A stretch of DNA of 20,730 nucleotides, from IMG/VR virus record IMGVR_UViG_3300049596_000372, positions 1 through 20,730 of that record. One strand, written 5' to 3'. The stretch comes from a virus. Shown piece by piece: positions 6,818 through 14,093 of the stretch. Every line of letters begins with the position of its first letter. The first letter of the stretch is position 1. The position numbers and the translations under genes were made by a program. The notes under the pieces are model-generated. The model was not told where the DNA came from and searched no databases. It saw only the letters and a program-made list of their open reading frames with translations.

Positions 6818-9039
6818 TGATAACCGAAATAATAATTGAACAACAAAGGCTCGATTTATTTGAAGATATAGGAGCTGAACTAAACTACGCAATAGATGAC
6901 ATTAAAGACTTTTCAGCGAGGAACTCGAACTATTCTAAAACGATTAACATACCTGGCAACGCAAATAATAATAAAGTGTTTGGTCATATCTATAATTTTA
7001 CCAGCGGTAATAATTACGGTGTTAGTGACCCTTCTGCGACAAATGTTGGCTATAATTTTGACCCGACCAAGCAAGCAAATTGTCAGATATTTGTCAATAA
7101 GATTCAAGTTTTTAAGGGAGTTCTTCGCCTTTTGGAGATAACCATTCAGAACGGAGTTATTGAATATCAGTGCGCCGTATTTGGCGAGTTAGGTGGTTTT
7201 GCCTCCGCAATTGGGAATAAGGTTTTAGATGACCCTGATATGCTAGGTCATTTTAATGATACATACGAAGAATATTGGACTGCTGATAATGTAGTTGATT
7301 CTTGGACTGCTTCGGGTGTTGCGAGTGGATTGGGTATCGTTTATCCTTTAATTGATTACGGCTTATGTAAGCATCCTGATACTGGTGGCGGTAAAGATTG
7401 GCATTTAAATGCTTTCAGACCAGCATTTTTCGTACATGAATTAATAAGTAAAATAATTGATTTTTCGGGATACACTTATACTTCTGCATTTTTTGATACA
7501 CCATATTTTAGAAGTTTAATTATTCCGAATAACAAGGCAAACCTTGAGCAATTGACAAGTAAGTTATTACTTGTTGAATCTACGATTTGTGTTGAAAGTG
7601 GTAGTGATGTCGGAATGACCGATTACATTACATTTAACTTAAATCAAAACTTAGTTTTATTTAGCACGGCGGACTATAAAACATATACGTTTAATAATGC
7701 AGCGGAAACGTTGGGTAAAATTAAACTTTATGGATGGCTTACGCTTTCAAGTCCAGGCTACTTTACAATCAATGTAAAAAAATCGGGGGATACAATTTTA
7801 ACTGAGACATTTACTCAAGGGGTTGCAAATCAAAACATTCCTATTGATTGGGTTATTGATGTATCCTTAGCCGATACGGACACGATTGCAATACAAGCTA
7901 TATTTTATACGGGAGTAGAGTATTCAACGCTATGTCCAATTGATTTAAAATTAGAGTTTGAGTCAGACTTTGCGCAAGTAGGATTAGCAACGGAAGGAGA
8001 CCAAATCAATATCGGTAATTGTTTACCGAAAGGGATACAACAAAAAGATTTCTTTGCTTCCATTTGTCGTATGTTTAATTTATACGTTTATGAAGACCCA
8101 CAAAAAACAACGCATTTATTAATTGAGCCATACATAGAATTTTATCGCAAAGGCGCTGGATTCTTAAAGATAAACGATGTTGGCGAGTTGCTATTGCACG
8201 GTGAAGCTGGAGATGCTACTGGATTACTTTTATTATCTGACCCCGTAGCCGACTCAATTGATTGGTCGAATAAGGTTGACTATTCAAAAGAGATTTCGAT
8301 TAAACCAATGTCGGAATTAAATGCTAGATATTACGACTTTGTGTATACTCAAGACGATGACTATTATAACGAGTCTTATAATAAAAAATACAACGAGTCG
8401 TATGGCGATAGGAAAGAAGATACTGGATTCCAATTTGCTGAAGATAGGTCTGAGGTAAAAATTATATTTAGTCCAAGTGTATTGACCAAAAGTACTGACG
8501 ATATAAAGTTAAGAGCCAACTTATTTAAAGTTAGCAACGATACTGAGGAGCGCAAGGATAATAATGTAAGAATAATGTTTTTTAAAAATGTTGAATTACC
8601 TTATCCAAGCACTAATAAATATAAAATTAAAGATTACTATAATGGAACGGGAACTGCTCCTGCTGGTAATTTAAAAGTTGATGTTGAATCATTTGGTTAT
8701 GCTGGTCATTTAGATGACCCAATACTTCCCACTTCTGATTTAAATTATGGCGCACCTAAAGAAGTTTATTTTAAGTTAGATAATCCTTATCCATCGGCTA
8801 ATTTATTTAATGCTTGGTGGGATGAATATTTAGCTGAAATAATAAACAAAGATAGTAAGCTATTAAGTTGCTATTTATATTTGACCGTTCAGGATATTCA
8901 TTCGCTTGACTTTGCTCAACTTATTTATATTTATGGCGCATTATGGAGATTAAACAAAGTAGTTGACTTTAATCCAAGCATTCCCCAAACAACCAAATGC
9001 GAATTGCTTAGAGTTATAGAATTATTTTATCCAAGTTAA
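6817..9039 (+). CDS. Large tail-tip/baseplate-like protein, Bacteroidota-phage type
   Basis: A 740-residue protein. The first 130 residues carry a recognisable signature: QRLDLFEDIGAELNYAIDDI, then RNSNYSKTINIPGNANNNK, then VFGHIYNF, then FDPTKQANCQIFVNKIQVFKG. I recall this D-L-F-E-D...NYSKTxxIPG...NNxxFxHIF pattern in large structural proteins of Bacteroidota siphophages, near the tape measure. Its mid-part is beta-rich; the C-terminal part (residues about 420-740) holds YNESYNKKYNESYGDRKEDTGF, cited as NESYNKKYNESYG, and ends ELFYPS. No enzymatic motif is evident. The role as a tip or baseplate hub is inference from size, neighbours and family memory. The gene's end is part of an exact 20-base repeat shared with position 17039. 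Confidence 0.62.
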   Translation: MITEIIIEQQRLDLFEDIGAELNYAIDDIKDFSARNSNYSKTINIPGNANNNKVFGHIYNFTSGNNYGVSDPSATNVGYNFDPTKQANCQIFVNKIQVFKGVLRLLEITIQNGVIEYQCAVFGELGGFASAIGNKVLDDPDMLGHFNDTYEEYWTADNVVDSWTASGVASGLGIVYPLIDYGLCKHPDTGGGKDWHLNAFRPAFFVHELISKIIDFSGYTYTSAFFDTPYFRSLIIPNNKANLEQLTSKLLLVESTICVESGSDVGMTDYITFNLNQNLVLFSTADYKTYTFNNAAETLGKIKLYGWLTLSSPGYFTINVKKSGDTILTETFTQGVANQNIPIDWVIDVSLADTDTIAIQAIFYTGVEYSTLCPIDLKLEFESDFAQVGLATEGDQINIGNCLPKGIQQKDFFASICRMFNLYVYEDPQKTTHLLIEPYIEFYRKGAGFLKINDVGELLLHGEAGDATGLLLLSDPVADSIDWSNKVDYSKEISIKPMSELNARYYDFVYTQDDDYYNESYNKKYNESYGDRKEDTGFQFAEDRSEVKIIFSPSVLTKSTDDIKLRANLFKVSNDTEERKDNNVRIMFFKNVELPYPSTNKYKIKDYYNGTGTAPAGNLKVDVESFGYAGHLDDPILPTSDLNYGAPKEVYFKLDNPYPSANLFNAWWDEYLAEIINKDSKLLSCYLYLTVQDIHSLDFAQLIYIYGALWRLNKVVDFNPSIPQTTKCELLRVIELFYPS

Positions 9040-9047
9040 GAAATGGC
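9028..9047 (+). repeat. 20-bp junction repeat, copy 1
   Basis: TATCCAAGTTAAGAAATGGC covers the last three codons (Y-P-S) and stop of the 740-residue tail gene, a 3-base gap and the start codon of the tape measure gene. The same 20 bases occur at 17039-17058, across the end of a different gene and the start of the fibre gene. The flanks on both sides differ. Confidence 0.85.
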
Positions 9048-10797
9048 TGAAAATGCAAAAGTAGGTATTGATTTAGTTGCTGACACACGAAGTTTACGCA
9101 GTCAATTAAGAGAAGCAACACAAGAATTAATAAGGTTGCAAAATACTGCGGGCGCAAGTTCTAAAGAATTAGCAAATGCAGCGAAAAGAGCAGCGGAATT
9201 AAAAGACCGTATTGCTGATGCTAAATCAACTATTGAAGCATTTAATCCAGATGCTAAATTTAAAGCATTTTCTCAATCTATTCAAGGAGTGGCTGGAGCA
9301 TTTGCTGGGGCGCAAGGTGCTTTAGGATTATTTGGTGTTGAATCAGAGAACGTGCAAAAGCAATTATTAAAAGTACAATCTGCTTTAGCATTTTCTGAGG
9401 GATTAAATACCGTTTTAGATTCAGTTCAAGGGTTTAAAAACTTAGCAAGTGTAATAAGAGATAGGGTAATAACTGCATTTACTACATTAAGAGGTGCATT
9501 GATTGCTTCGGGAATAGGTGCATTAGCAATCGGATTAGGTTTATTAATTGCAAACTTTGATAAAGTTAGGGATGCAGTATTAAAATTAATACCTGGCTTA
9601 TCAGGATTAGGAGATACAATTAGTAAAATAGTTGATAAGGTTACTGATTTTGTAGGTATCACTTCTGAATCAGATAGGGCGCTTGAATTATTTACTAAAA
9701 ATTCTAAAAGTCGTAAAGAGCAATATGAAAGAGAATTAAAGGCACTTGAATCGCAAGGTGTAGAAGAAGGAAAATTATCTAAATTAAGAAAGCAAATAGT
9801 TCAAGAAGATTTAAATGTTTTAGAAGTAAAAAAGAAAAATGGCAAAAAATTAAAAGATGAAGAAATAAAACAAGAAAAAGATTTAAAAAATGAGTTAGTT
9901 GTTATTGAAGGAAATTATAAAAAATCAGTTTTATCCACACAAAAGAAAGGCGATGACGAGTATTTAAAAAAGCAAAACGAAAAGATTGACCAAGAGTTAG
10001 CCAATGAGTTATCAAGAATTGCAAGATTAAATGAACTTGCTGAAGCTGGCTTATCTGAGGAAGAAAAAAAGATAGTTAAAGTAAAACAACAATTAGATGC
10101 AGATTTAATTTTATTTGGTGATAATGAAAGATTAAAGGCTGATTTAACAAGAAAGTCAGCTGAAGAAATTGATAACATTAAAAGACAATCAAGTAAAGTC
10201 GAGATTAAGGAATTAAAAGATGTTAAAAATATATTTGATGTAATACAAAATAATAAGCCTAAAGTTCTTTCATTAGTAACCAATGTAATGGATAATTCTA
10301 TAAAAGAAAATGCAAAGCTTGAATTAGAAATTGAAAAAAGAAAACAAGAGCAAAAATTAGGAATTATAAGCAATGCCCTTCGCACTGGAATGCAATTAGC
10401 TGGAGAAGGAACGGTAGCTGGGAAAGCATTAGGAATTGCAGATGCTACGATTAATACTTATGTGGGAGCGACTCAAGCATTATCTACTTTGCCTCCGCCA
10501 TTTAGTTTTATTGCAGCGGCAGCGACTATTGCACAAGGTTTATTAAGCGTTAATTCAATTATTAATACTCCTTTGCCAAGCATACCAGGAGTAAGCGATA
10601 TGAGTGGAGGCGGAGGCGGAGCAAGACTATCGGCAGCGCCAGTACCTCCAAGTTTTACACCTAATGCCCCTACTTCATTAGACCAAAGTTCAATCAATGC
10701 GATAGGCAATGTAAACGCAAGGGCATACGTTGTTGAATCAGATATTACGGGAAGTCAAAAAAGAATAAGGAGAATTGAAAACTCTGCAAGAATTTAA
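9043..10797 (+). CDS. Tail tape measure protein
   Basis: A 584-residue protein that sets tail length. Residues 17-65 form a charged heptad-like helix (RSQLREATQELIRLQ, AAKRAAELKDRIADAK). A strongly hydrophobic glycine/alanine-rich segment lies at about 143-172 (GALIASGIGALAIGLGLLIANF). A long Lys/Glu coiled-coil region follows at about 215-440, and a second hydrophobic stretch at about 480-510 (FSFIAAAATIAQGLLSV), before a Gly/Pro-rich tail (MSGGGGGARLSAAPVPP). This layout and the lack of any enzyme motif are typical of tape measures. Using the general scaling of roughly 0.15 nm per residue, the tail would be near 90 nm. The gene lies far from the tube and connector genes, after the two large tail proteins. 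Confidence 0.85.
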   Translation: MAENAKVGIDLVADTRSLRSQLREATQELIRLQNTAGASSKELANAAKRAAELKDRIADAKSTIEAFNPDAKFKAFSQSIQGVAGAFAGAQGALGLFGVESENVQKQLLKVQSALAFSEGLNTVLDSVQGFKNLASVIRDRVITAFTTLRGALIASGIGALAIGLGLLIANFDKVRDAVLKLIPGLSGLGDTISKIVDKVTDFVGITSESDRALELFTKNSKSRKEQYERELKALESQGVEEGKLSKLRKQIVQEDLNVLEVKKKNGKKLKDEEIKQEKDLKNELVVIEGNYKKSVLSTQKKGDDEYLKKQNEKIDQELANELSRIARLNELAEAGLSEEEKKIVKVKQQLDADLILFGDNERLKADLTRKSAEEIDNIKRQSSKVEIKELKDVKNIFDVIQNNKPKVLSLVTNVMDNSIKENAKLELEIEKRKQEQKLGIISNALRTGMQLAGEGTVAGKALGIADATINTYVGATQALSTLPPPFSFIAAAATIAQGLLSVNSIINTPLPSIPGVSDMSGGGGGARLSAAPVPPSFTPNAPTSLDQSSINAIGNVNARAYVVESDITGSQKRIRRIENSARI

Positions 10798-10808
10798 AAA
10801 CAAATAAT

Positions 10809-11402
10809 ATGAAATTACCAATTTATCAATTAGAAATAAGCGAGGATTTAAATGACGATGTCGAAGTTGACTTCGTTGCTTTGGTAGATAGACCAGCAAT
10901 CGAAAGAGATTTCCTAAAGTTTAAAGAAGACAAGGCTAAATTTGTTATTCAGTCCGAAGATAGAAGAATTGTTTCAGGCGCTTTGATGTTAGCCGACACT
11001 CCTATTTATAGGAACGACCAAAATGGAGAGTATTACGTTACGTTTACAAAAGATACAATTGAAAAAATAGCACAAAAGTTTTTCAAGAAAGGTTATCAAT
11101 CAAACGTAAACTTAATGCACGATGAGGCTTTAGCAGTTGAAGGTGTTACGATGTACGAGTCTTGGCTCGTTGATTCATCGAGGGGGATAGTTGCAATGAA
11201 AGGATTTGAGGATGCGCCAGAAGGCTCTTGGTTTGGTAGTTTTAAAGTTGAAAATGAATCGGTTTGGAATAAGATTAAATCGGGAGAGTTCAAAGGTTTT
11301 AGTGTTCAAGGTATGTTTCAATATAGAAAAGAAAAAGAAAGTTTATCAGTCGAAGAAGCATTATGGTCTGAGATTTGTTCAATATTAGAACAAGTTAAAT
11401 GA
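10809..11402 (+). CDS. Prohead maturation protease, XkdF-like
   Basis: A 197-residue protein matching the XkdF family of putative phage serine proteases. It carries VDFVALVDRPAIERDFLKF near the N-terminus, VSGALMLADTPIYR at about residues 56-69, NVNLMHDEA with H104, and FKGFSVQGMF with S165. The His and Ser sit in positions expected for the catalytic residues of the HK97/U35-type prohead proteases, which cleave scaffold and capsid precursors. Placement directly before the scaffold and capsid genes agrees. The A-rich leader (TTTAAAAACAAATAATATG) is typical of this genome. No fused scaffold is present; the next gene supplies one. Confidence 0.85.
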   Translation: MKLPIYQLEISEDLNDDVEVDFVALVDRPAIERDFLKFKEDKAKFVIQSEDRRIVSGALMLADTPIYRNDQNGEYYVTFTKDTIEKIAQKFFKKGYQSNVNLMHDEALAVEGVTMYESWLVDSSRGIVAMKGFEDAPEGSWFGSFKVENESVWNKIKSGEFKGFSVQGMFQYRKEKESLSVEEALWSEICSILEQVK

Positions 11403-11453
11403 TAAAGTATTAGTTAATCAGTATTTATAATCAAACAATAGTAAAAACAATTT
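11403..11453 (+). promoter_or_regulatory. Spacer before the scaffold gene, AT-rich leader
   Basis: A 51-base non-coding gap in an otherwise nearly gapless operon. It contains GTATTTATAA at 11421-11430, similar to ATTTATA-type motifs before 4248 and 13704, and an A-rich leader TAGTAAAAACAATTT abutting the ATG at 11454. No clear Bacteroidota -33/-7 promoter (TTG and TAnnTTTG) is seen, so this may act only in translation. Confidence 0.35.
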
Positions 11454-12038
11454 ATGAACGTTTCAGAAGCAATTGAAAAAATTAAAGTTATGTTAGCGGA
11501 TAATGCCGTTGAACAAACTGAAGAAATTGCATCAGAACCAGCAACACAATTGGTATTCGAAACTTACGATTTAAAAGACGGAAGCAAAATCGATTTATCA
11601 GCTTTGGAGATTGGCGGAGATGCAATGCTTGTTGATGAATCAGGTAACTCTGTATCTGCTCCCGATGGTGAGTATGAATTGGCAGATGGTACTATGATTA
11701 CCGTTGTTGGCGGAAAGGTTGAAGGAATTGAAACTCCACAAGCCGAAGCACCAACTTCAGAAGAAGCTCCTATGGAAATGGAAGCAGATTCTCAATTTGA
11801 TGAAATGAATGCGACAATCACTTACTTGCAAGCCGAGAATGAGGCATTGAAAAACAAGTTAGAAGAATTGGAAAGCAAATTTAATCAAGGATTTAGTGAA
11901 ATGTTAAGCGTATTGGAAGGATTTTCTAAGACTCCAGTTGCTGACCCTATTCAAAATCCAAAAAACAATTTTAGAATCGTTGAGCCTAAGGCTGACAAAA
12001 TAGAGCGATTCTTGGAAAGAGTTAAAACATTAAATTAA
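11454..12038 (+). CDS. Capsid scaffolding protein
   Basis: A 194-residue very acidic protein directly between the protease and the capsid gene. The N-terminal half has a beta-type segment APDGEYELADGTMITVVGGK (residues about 69-88), a pattern I recall in Bacteroidota phage head proteins. The middle is Glu/Pro-rich and disordered-looking (PQAEAPTSEEAPMEMEAD). Residues 119-156 form a coiled coil (ITYLQAENEALKNKLEELE). The C-terminal tail is basic-amphipathic (ADKIERFLERVKTLN), as in scaffolds that bind the inner capsid wall. Scaffolds guide capsid assembly and are then removed, often by the adjacent protease. Called on composition and position rather than strong sequence similarity. Confidence 0.75.
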   Translation: MNVSEAIEKIKVMLADNAVEQTEEIASEPATQLVFETYDLKDGSKIDLSALEIGGDAMLVDESGNSVSAPDGEYELADGTMITVVGGKVEGIETPQAEAPTSEEAPMEMEADSQFDEMNATITYLQAENEALKNKLEELESKFNQGFSEMLSVLEGFSKTPVADPIQNPKNNFRIVEPKADKIERFLERVKTLN

Positions 12039-12059
12039 AAATTTTAAAACACAAAAATT

Positions 12060-13022
12060 ATGGCATTTGTAGTTAGTTCATTAACGGATTATGCTAAAGA
12101 AAATGAAGCGTTATTAGTAACATCTTCAGTTCTTGGCTCAAAAACTGCTTCTTTGATTAAGTCTCAAGGAAACGTATTAGTTGGAGTAAAATCTTCAGAG
12201 AAAATTGGTATCATGGATACTGACGCTTTCTTTCAAGATGATAGCGATTGCGGTTTCAACGCATCAGGTACAACTACTTTCACTCAGCGTAGTGTAACAG
12301 TTGGTAAAATTAAGGTACAAGAGGCGTTATGTCCAAAAGGATTAGAGTCTAAGTACTTACAAAAAGCATTATCTGCTGGAAGCACTTACGATTCAATCGC
12401 TTTCGCTGCTGATTATACTTCTAAGAAAGCCTCTCGTATTTCTTCTCAATTAGAAACTGCTATTTGGACTGGAGATTCTGCTTCTGCAAATGGTAACTTA
12501 AATAAGTTTGATGGTTTCGTGAAATTAGTTGCTGCTGCTTCTGCTTCAGTTGTTCACGCTAATACAACTACTTATTACGGAACTCCTTTGGCTGCTTCTG
12601 CTGGTATCACTACTTCAAACGTAATTGCAGTTTTAGATTCAGTTTACAAGGCTATCCCAGCGCAAATTGTTGATAAGGATGACGTTGCTATCTTTGTTGG
12701 AAACGATGTATTCCGTACTTACACAATCGCATTGAAAAATGCTAACTTGTTTGCTTACACTTTTGACGGTGCTGCAACTGGAGAATTAACATTGCCAGGT
12801 ACAACTATCAAGGTTATTGCAGTTCAAGGATTGAACGGAACTTCTAAGATTTATGCTTCAAGAGTTTCTAACTTGTTCATCGGTACTGACTTATTGAACG
12901 AAGAAGAGCAATTCGAATTGTTACACGACCCTTATGCAATGAACATTAAGTTTATGGCAGCATTTAAGTTCGGTGTGCAGTTTGCATTCCCTGACGAGAT
13001 GGTTGATTTCATCTTAGCTTAA
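12060..13022 (+). CDS. Major capsid protein, HK97-fold
   Basis: A 320-residue protein, the expected size for a processed-type HK97-fold capsid protein without a long delta domain. Features: helical N-arm (SSLTDYAKENEALLVTSSVLG), an E-loop-like segment with FTQRSVTVGKIKVQEALCPKG, a long helix SKKASRISSQLETAIWTGD, the P-domain NVIAVLDSVYKAIPAQIVDKDDVAIFVGNDVFRTYT (in parts), and a C-terminal ELLHDPYAMNIKFMAAFKFGVQFAFPDEM. Codon choice differs from neighbouring genes: three of four arginines use CGT and most phenylalanines use TTC, while neighbours favour AGA and TTT. That fits very high expression. A GC-rich hairpin follows the stop, and a 21-base A-rich leader precedes the start. Confidence 0.88.
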   Translation: MAFVVSSLTDYAKENEALLVTSSVLGSKTASLIKSQGNVLVGVKSSEKIGIMDTDAFFQDDSDCGFNASGTTTFTQRSVTVGKIKVQEALCPKGLESKYLQKALSAGSTYDSIAFAADYTSKKASRISSQLETAIWTGDSASANGNLNKFDGFVKLVAAASASVVHANTTTYYGTPLAASAGITTSNVIAVLDSVYKAIPAQIVDKDDVAIFVGNDVFRTYTIALKNANLFAYTFDGAATGELTLPGTTIKVIAVQGLNGTSKIYASRVSNLFIGTDLLNEEEQFELLHDPYAMNIKFMAAFKFGVQFAFPDEMVDFILA

Positions 13023-13041
13023 TAATCTTACAAATAAGTTC

Positions 13042-13069
13042 GGGGAGTATCGCTTGGATGCGACTCCCC
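13042..13069 (+). terminator. GC-rich hairpin after the capsid gene
   Basis: GGGGAGT at 13042-13048 pairs with ACTCCCC at 13063-13069. Inside, CGC pairs with GCG after a two-base bulge, leaving loop TTGGAT. The following TAATTTTAA is only a weak T tract. It could be a partial terminator or an RNA 3' end stabiliser for capsid mRNA. Confidence 0.6.
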
Positions 13070-13098
13070 TAATTTTAACATTTTAAAGAAAAACAATT

Positions 13099-13620
13099 AT
13101 GGCTTGCGCATTAACTCAAGGATATTCTTTGGATTGCCGTGATTCTTTAGGTGGAATAACAGAAGTATATTTTATTGAAAAAGCAAACGTAACCATTACT
13201 GCTCCTACTTCGGGGTCAATTAGTGCGATTACAAAAGTAGCTGGCAAAAAATTCTACAAATATGAATTAGTTCCTGGTACTGCTTCTTTGACTGAAAATA
13301 TTAATGCTAACGTTCAAAATGGAACGGTATTCTACGCTCAAGAATTGTCAATCATTTTAAATAAGTTGCAAACTGCAACAAGAAATGAAATTCTTTTACT
13401 TGCTAAAAATACTTTAGTAGCAGTTGTAAAAGATAATAACGGGCAAACTTTCTTGCTTGGTTATTTATATGGAATAAATTTAACTGGTGGTAATGGTGCA
13501 ACTGGTACGGCTCAAGGTGACCGTTCGGGTTATACGTTAACTTTCTCCGCACAAGAGAAAGAATTAGCACCAGCAATAGCAGAAGGAGTGTATAATGCTT
13601 TGACTACTCCAGGCGCTTAA
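13099..13620 (+). CDS. Probable major tail tube protein
   Basis: A 173-residue beta-rich protein starting MACALTQGYSLDCRDSLGG. Core segments are TEVYFIEKANVT, FYKYELVPGTASLTENINA, NGTVFYAQELSIILNKLQTATRNEI and LLAKNTLVAVVKDNNGQTFLLGY, ending with GDRSGYTLTFSAQEKELAPA. I recall this pattern (KYEL..GTGSFTE..., NGTxFYxQELxIxLNK, VKDNNGxxxLLG, GDRxGYxLTFxAxE) as a family that follows capsid genes in Bacteroidota phages. Tube is the most likely role because of its size, fold type, expression-style spacing and terminator, and because no other tube candidate is present. An alternative is a capsid decoration protein. Conserved Cys3 and Cys13 are notable. Confidence 0.62.
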   Translation: MACALTQGYSLDCRDSLGGITEVYFIEKANVTITAPTSGSISAITKVAGKKFYKYELVPGTASLTENINANVQNGTVFYAQELSIILNKLQTATRNEILLLAKNTLVAVVKDNNGQTFLLGYLYGINLTGGNGATGTAQGDRSGYTLTFSAQEKELAPAIAEGVYNALTTPGA

Positions 13621-13642
13621 GATAGTCGTTTGGTTGACGGGT

Positions 13643-13672
13643 AAAGGGGGAGCAGATGCTTCCCCTTTTTTT
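13643..13672 (+). terminator. Rho-independent terminator after the tube gene
   Basis: AAAGGGGGAGC pairs with GCTTCCCCTTT (one G-T wobble) around an AGAT loop, then seven T in a row end at 13672. It is the best terminator in the window and closes the capsid-tube transcription unit. The portal operon downstream then needs read-through or its own promoter. Confidence 0.85.
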
Positions 13673-13703
13673 ATATAAACAATTTTGTTAATGCTATTTA
13701 TGA
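13673..13703 (+). promoter_or_regulatory. AT-rich leader after the terminator
   Basis: This short gap between terminator and next gene is almost purely AT and holds AATTTTGTTAATG and GCTATTTATG. A promoter would make sense here, but no match to the Bacteroidota -33/-7 consensus is good enough to call. Confidence 0.25.
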
Positions 13704-14093
13704 ATGATGATACATTTAATTAAAGGTCAAGTCAACAAAATTATATTAACATTAAGCGAGAAGGCAACTCTTACTTCGCCTAATTGGTTATTCTATTTTA
13801 AGTCAAGAAATACAAATGAAACAGTGGCATTTGTAATTTTAAACAATGCCGATTTATCGACCTATCAAGAAAGATATAATGCTTTTAATATAACGGTAAG
13901 TTCTTATTTTGCGAACAAACTACCTGGCGAATGGTCATATCAGATATATGAGCAAACATCTACTTCTAATTTAATACCATCAAATGCTACTTCAATGGTT
14001 GAAAGTGGACAAGCGACATTAAACGATACAAGTCAATTCAGTTTTACAACATATAGCAACCAAACAAATACGTATAAAGTACGAGATATATGA
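13704..14093 (+). CDS. Conserved phage protein of unknown function, beta-rich
   Basis: A 129-residue protein beginning MMIHLIKGQVNKIILTLSEKATL. It continues with WLFYFKSRNTNETVAF, YQERYNAFNITV and LPGEWSYQIYEQTSTSNL, then VESGQATLNDTSQF. The strand-rich layout and the GEWSYxIYEQ plus VExGxxxL pattern match small proteins I recall next to capsid and portal genes in Bacteroidota phages. They may be virion decoration or neck proteins; this is inference. Start at 13704 is the first of two adjacent ATG codons and lies just after an AT-rich leader. Its stop overlaps the portal start as ATGA at 14090. Confidence 0.65.
   Translation: MMIHLIKGQVNKIILTLSEKATLTSPNWLFYFKSRNTNETVAFVILNNADLSTYQERYNAFNITVSSYFANKLPGEWSYQIYEQTSTSNLIPSNATSMVESGQATLNDTSQFSFTTYSNQTNTYKVRDI

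Noticed and set aside
6896-7141. 81-codon open frame nested in the 740-residue tail gene
   Set aside because: It lies over the most conserved N-terminal signature of the real gene.
9915-10385. 156-codon open frame on the - strand
   Set aside because: It lies antisense to the Lys/Glu-rich coiled coil of the tape measure; the Ser/Phe/Leu-rich product is what such antisense gives, and there is no gap or start signal.
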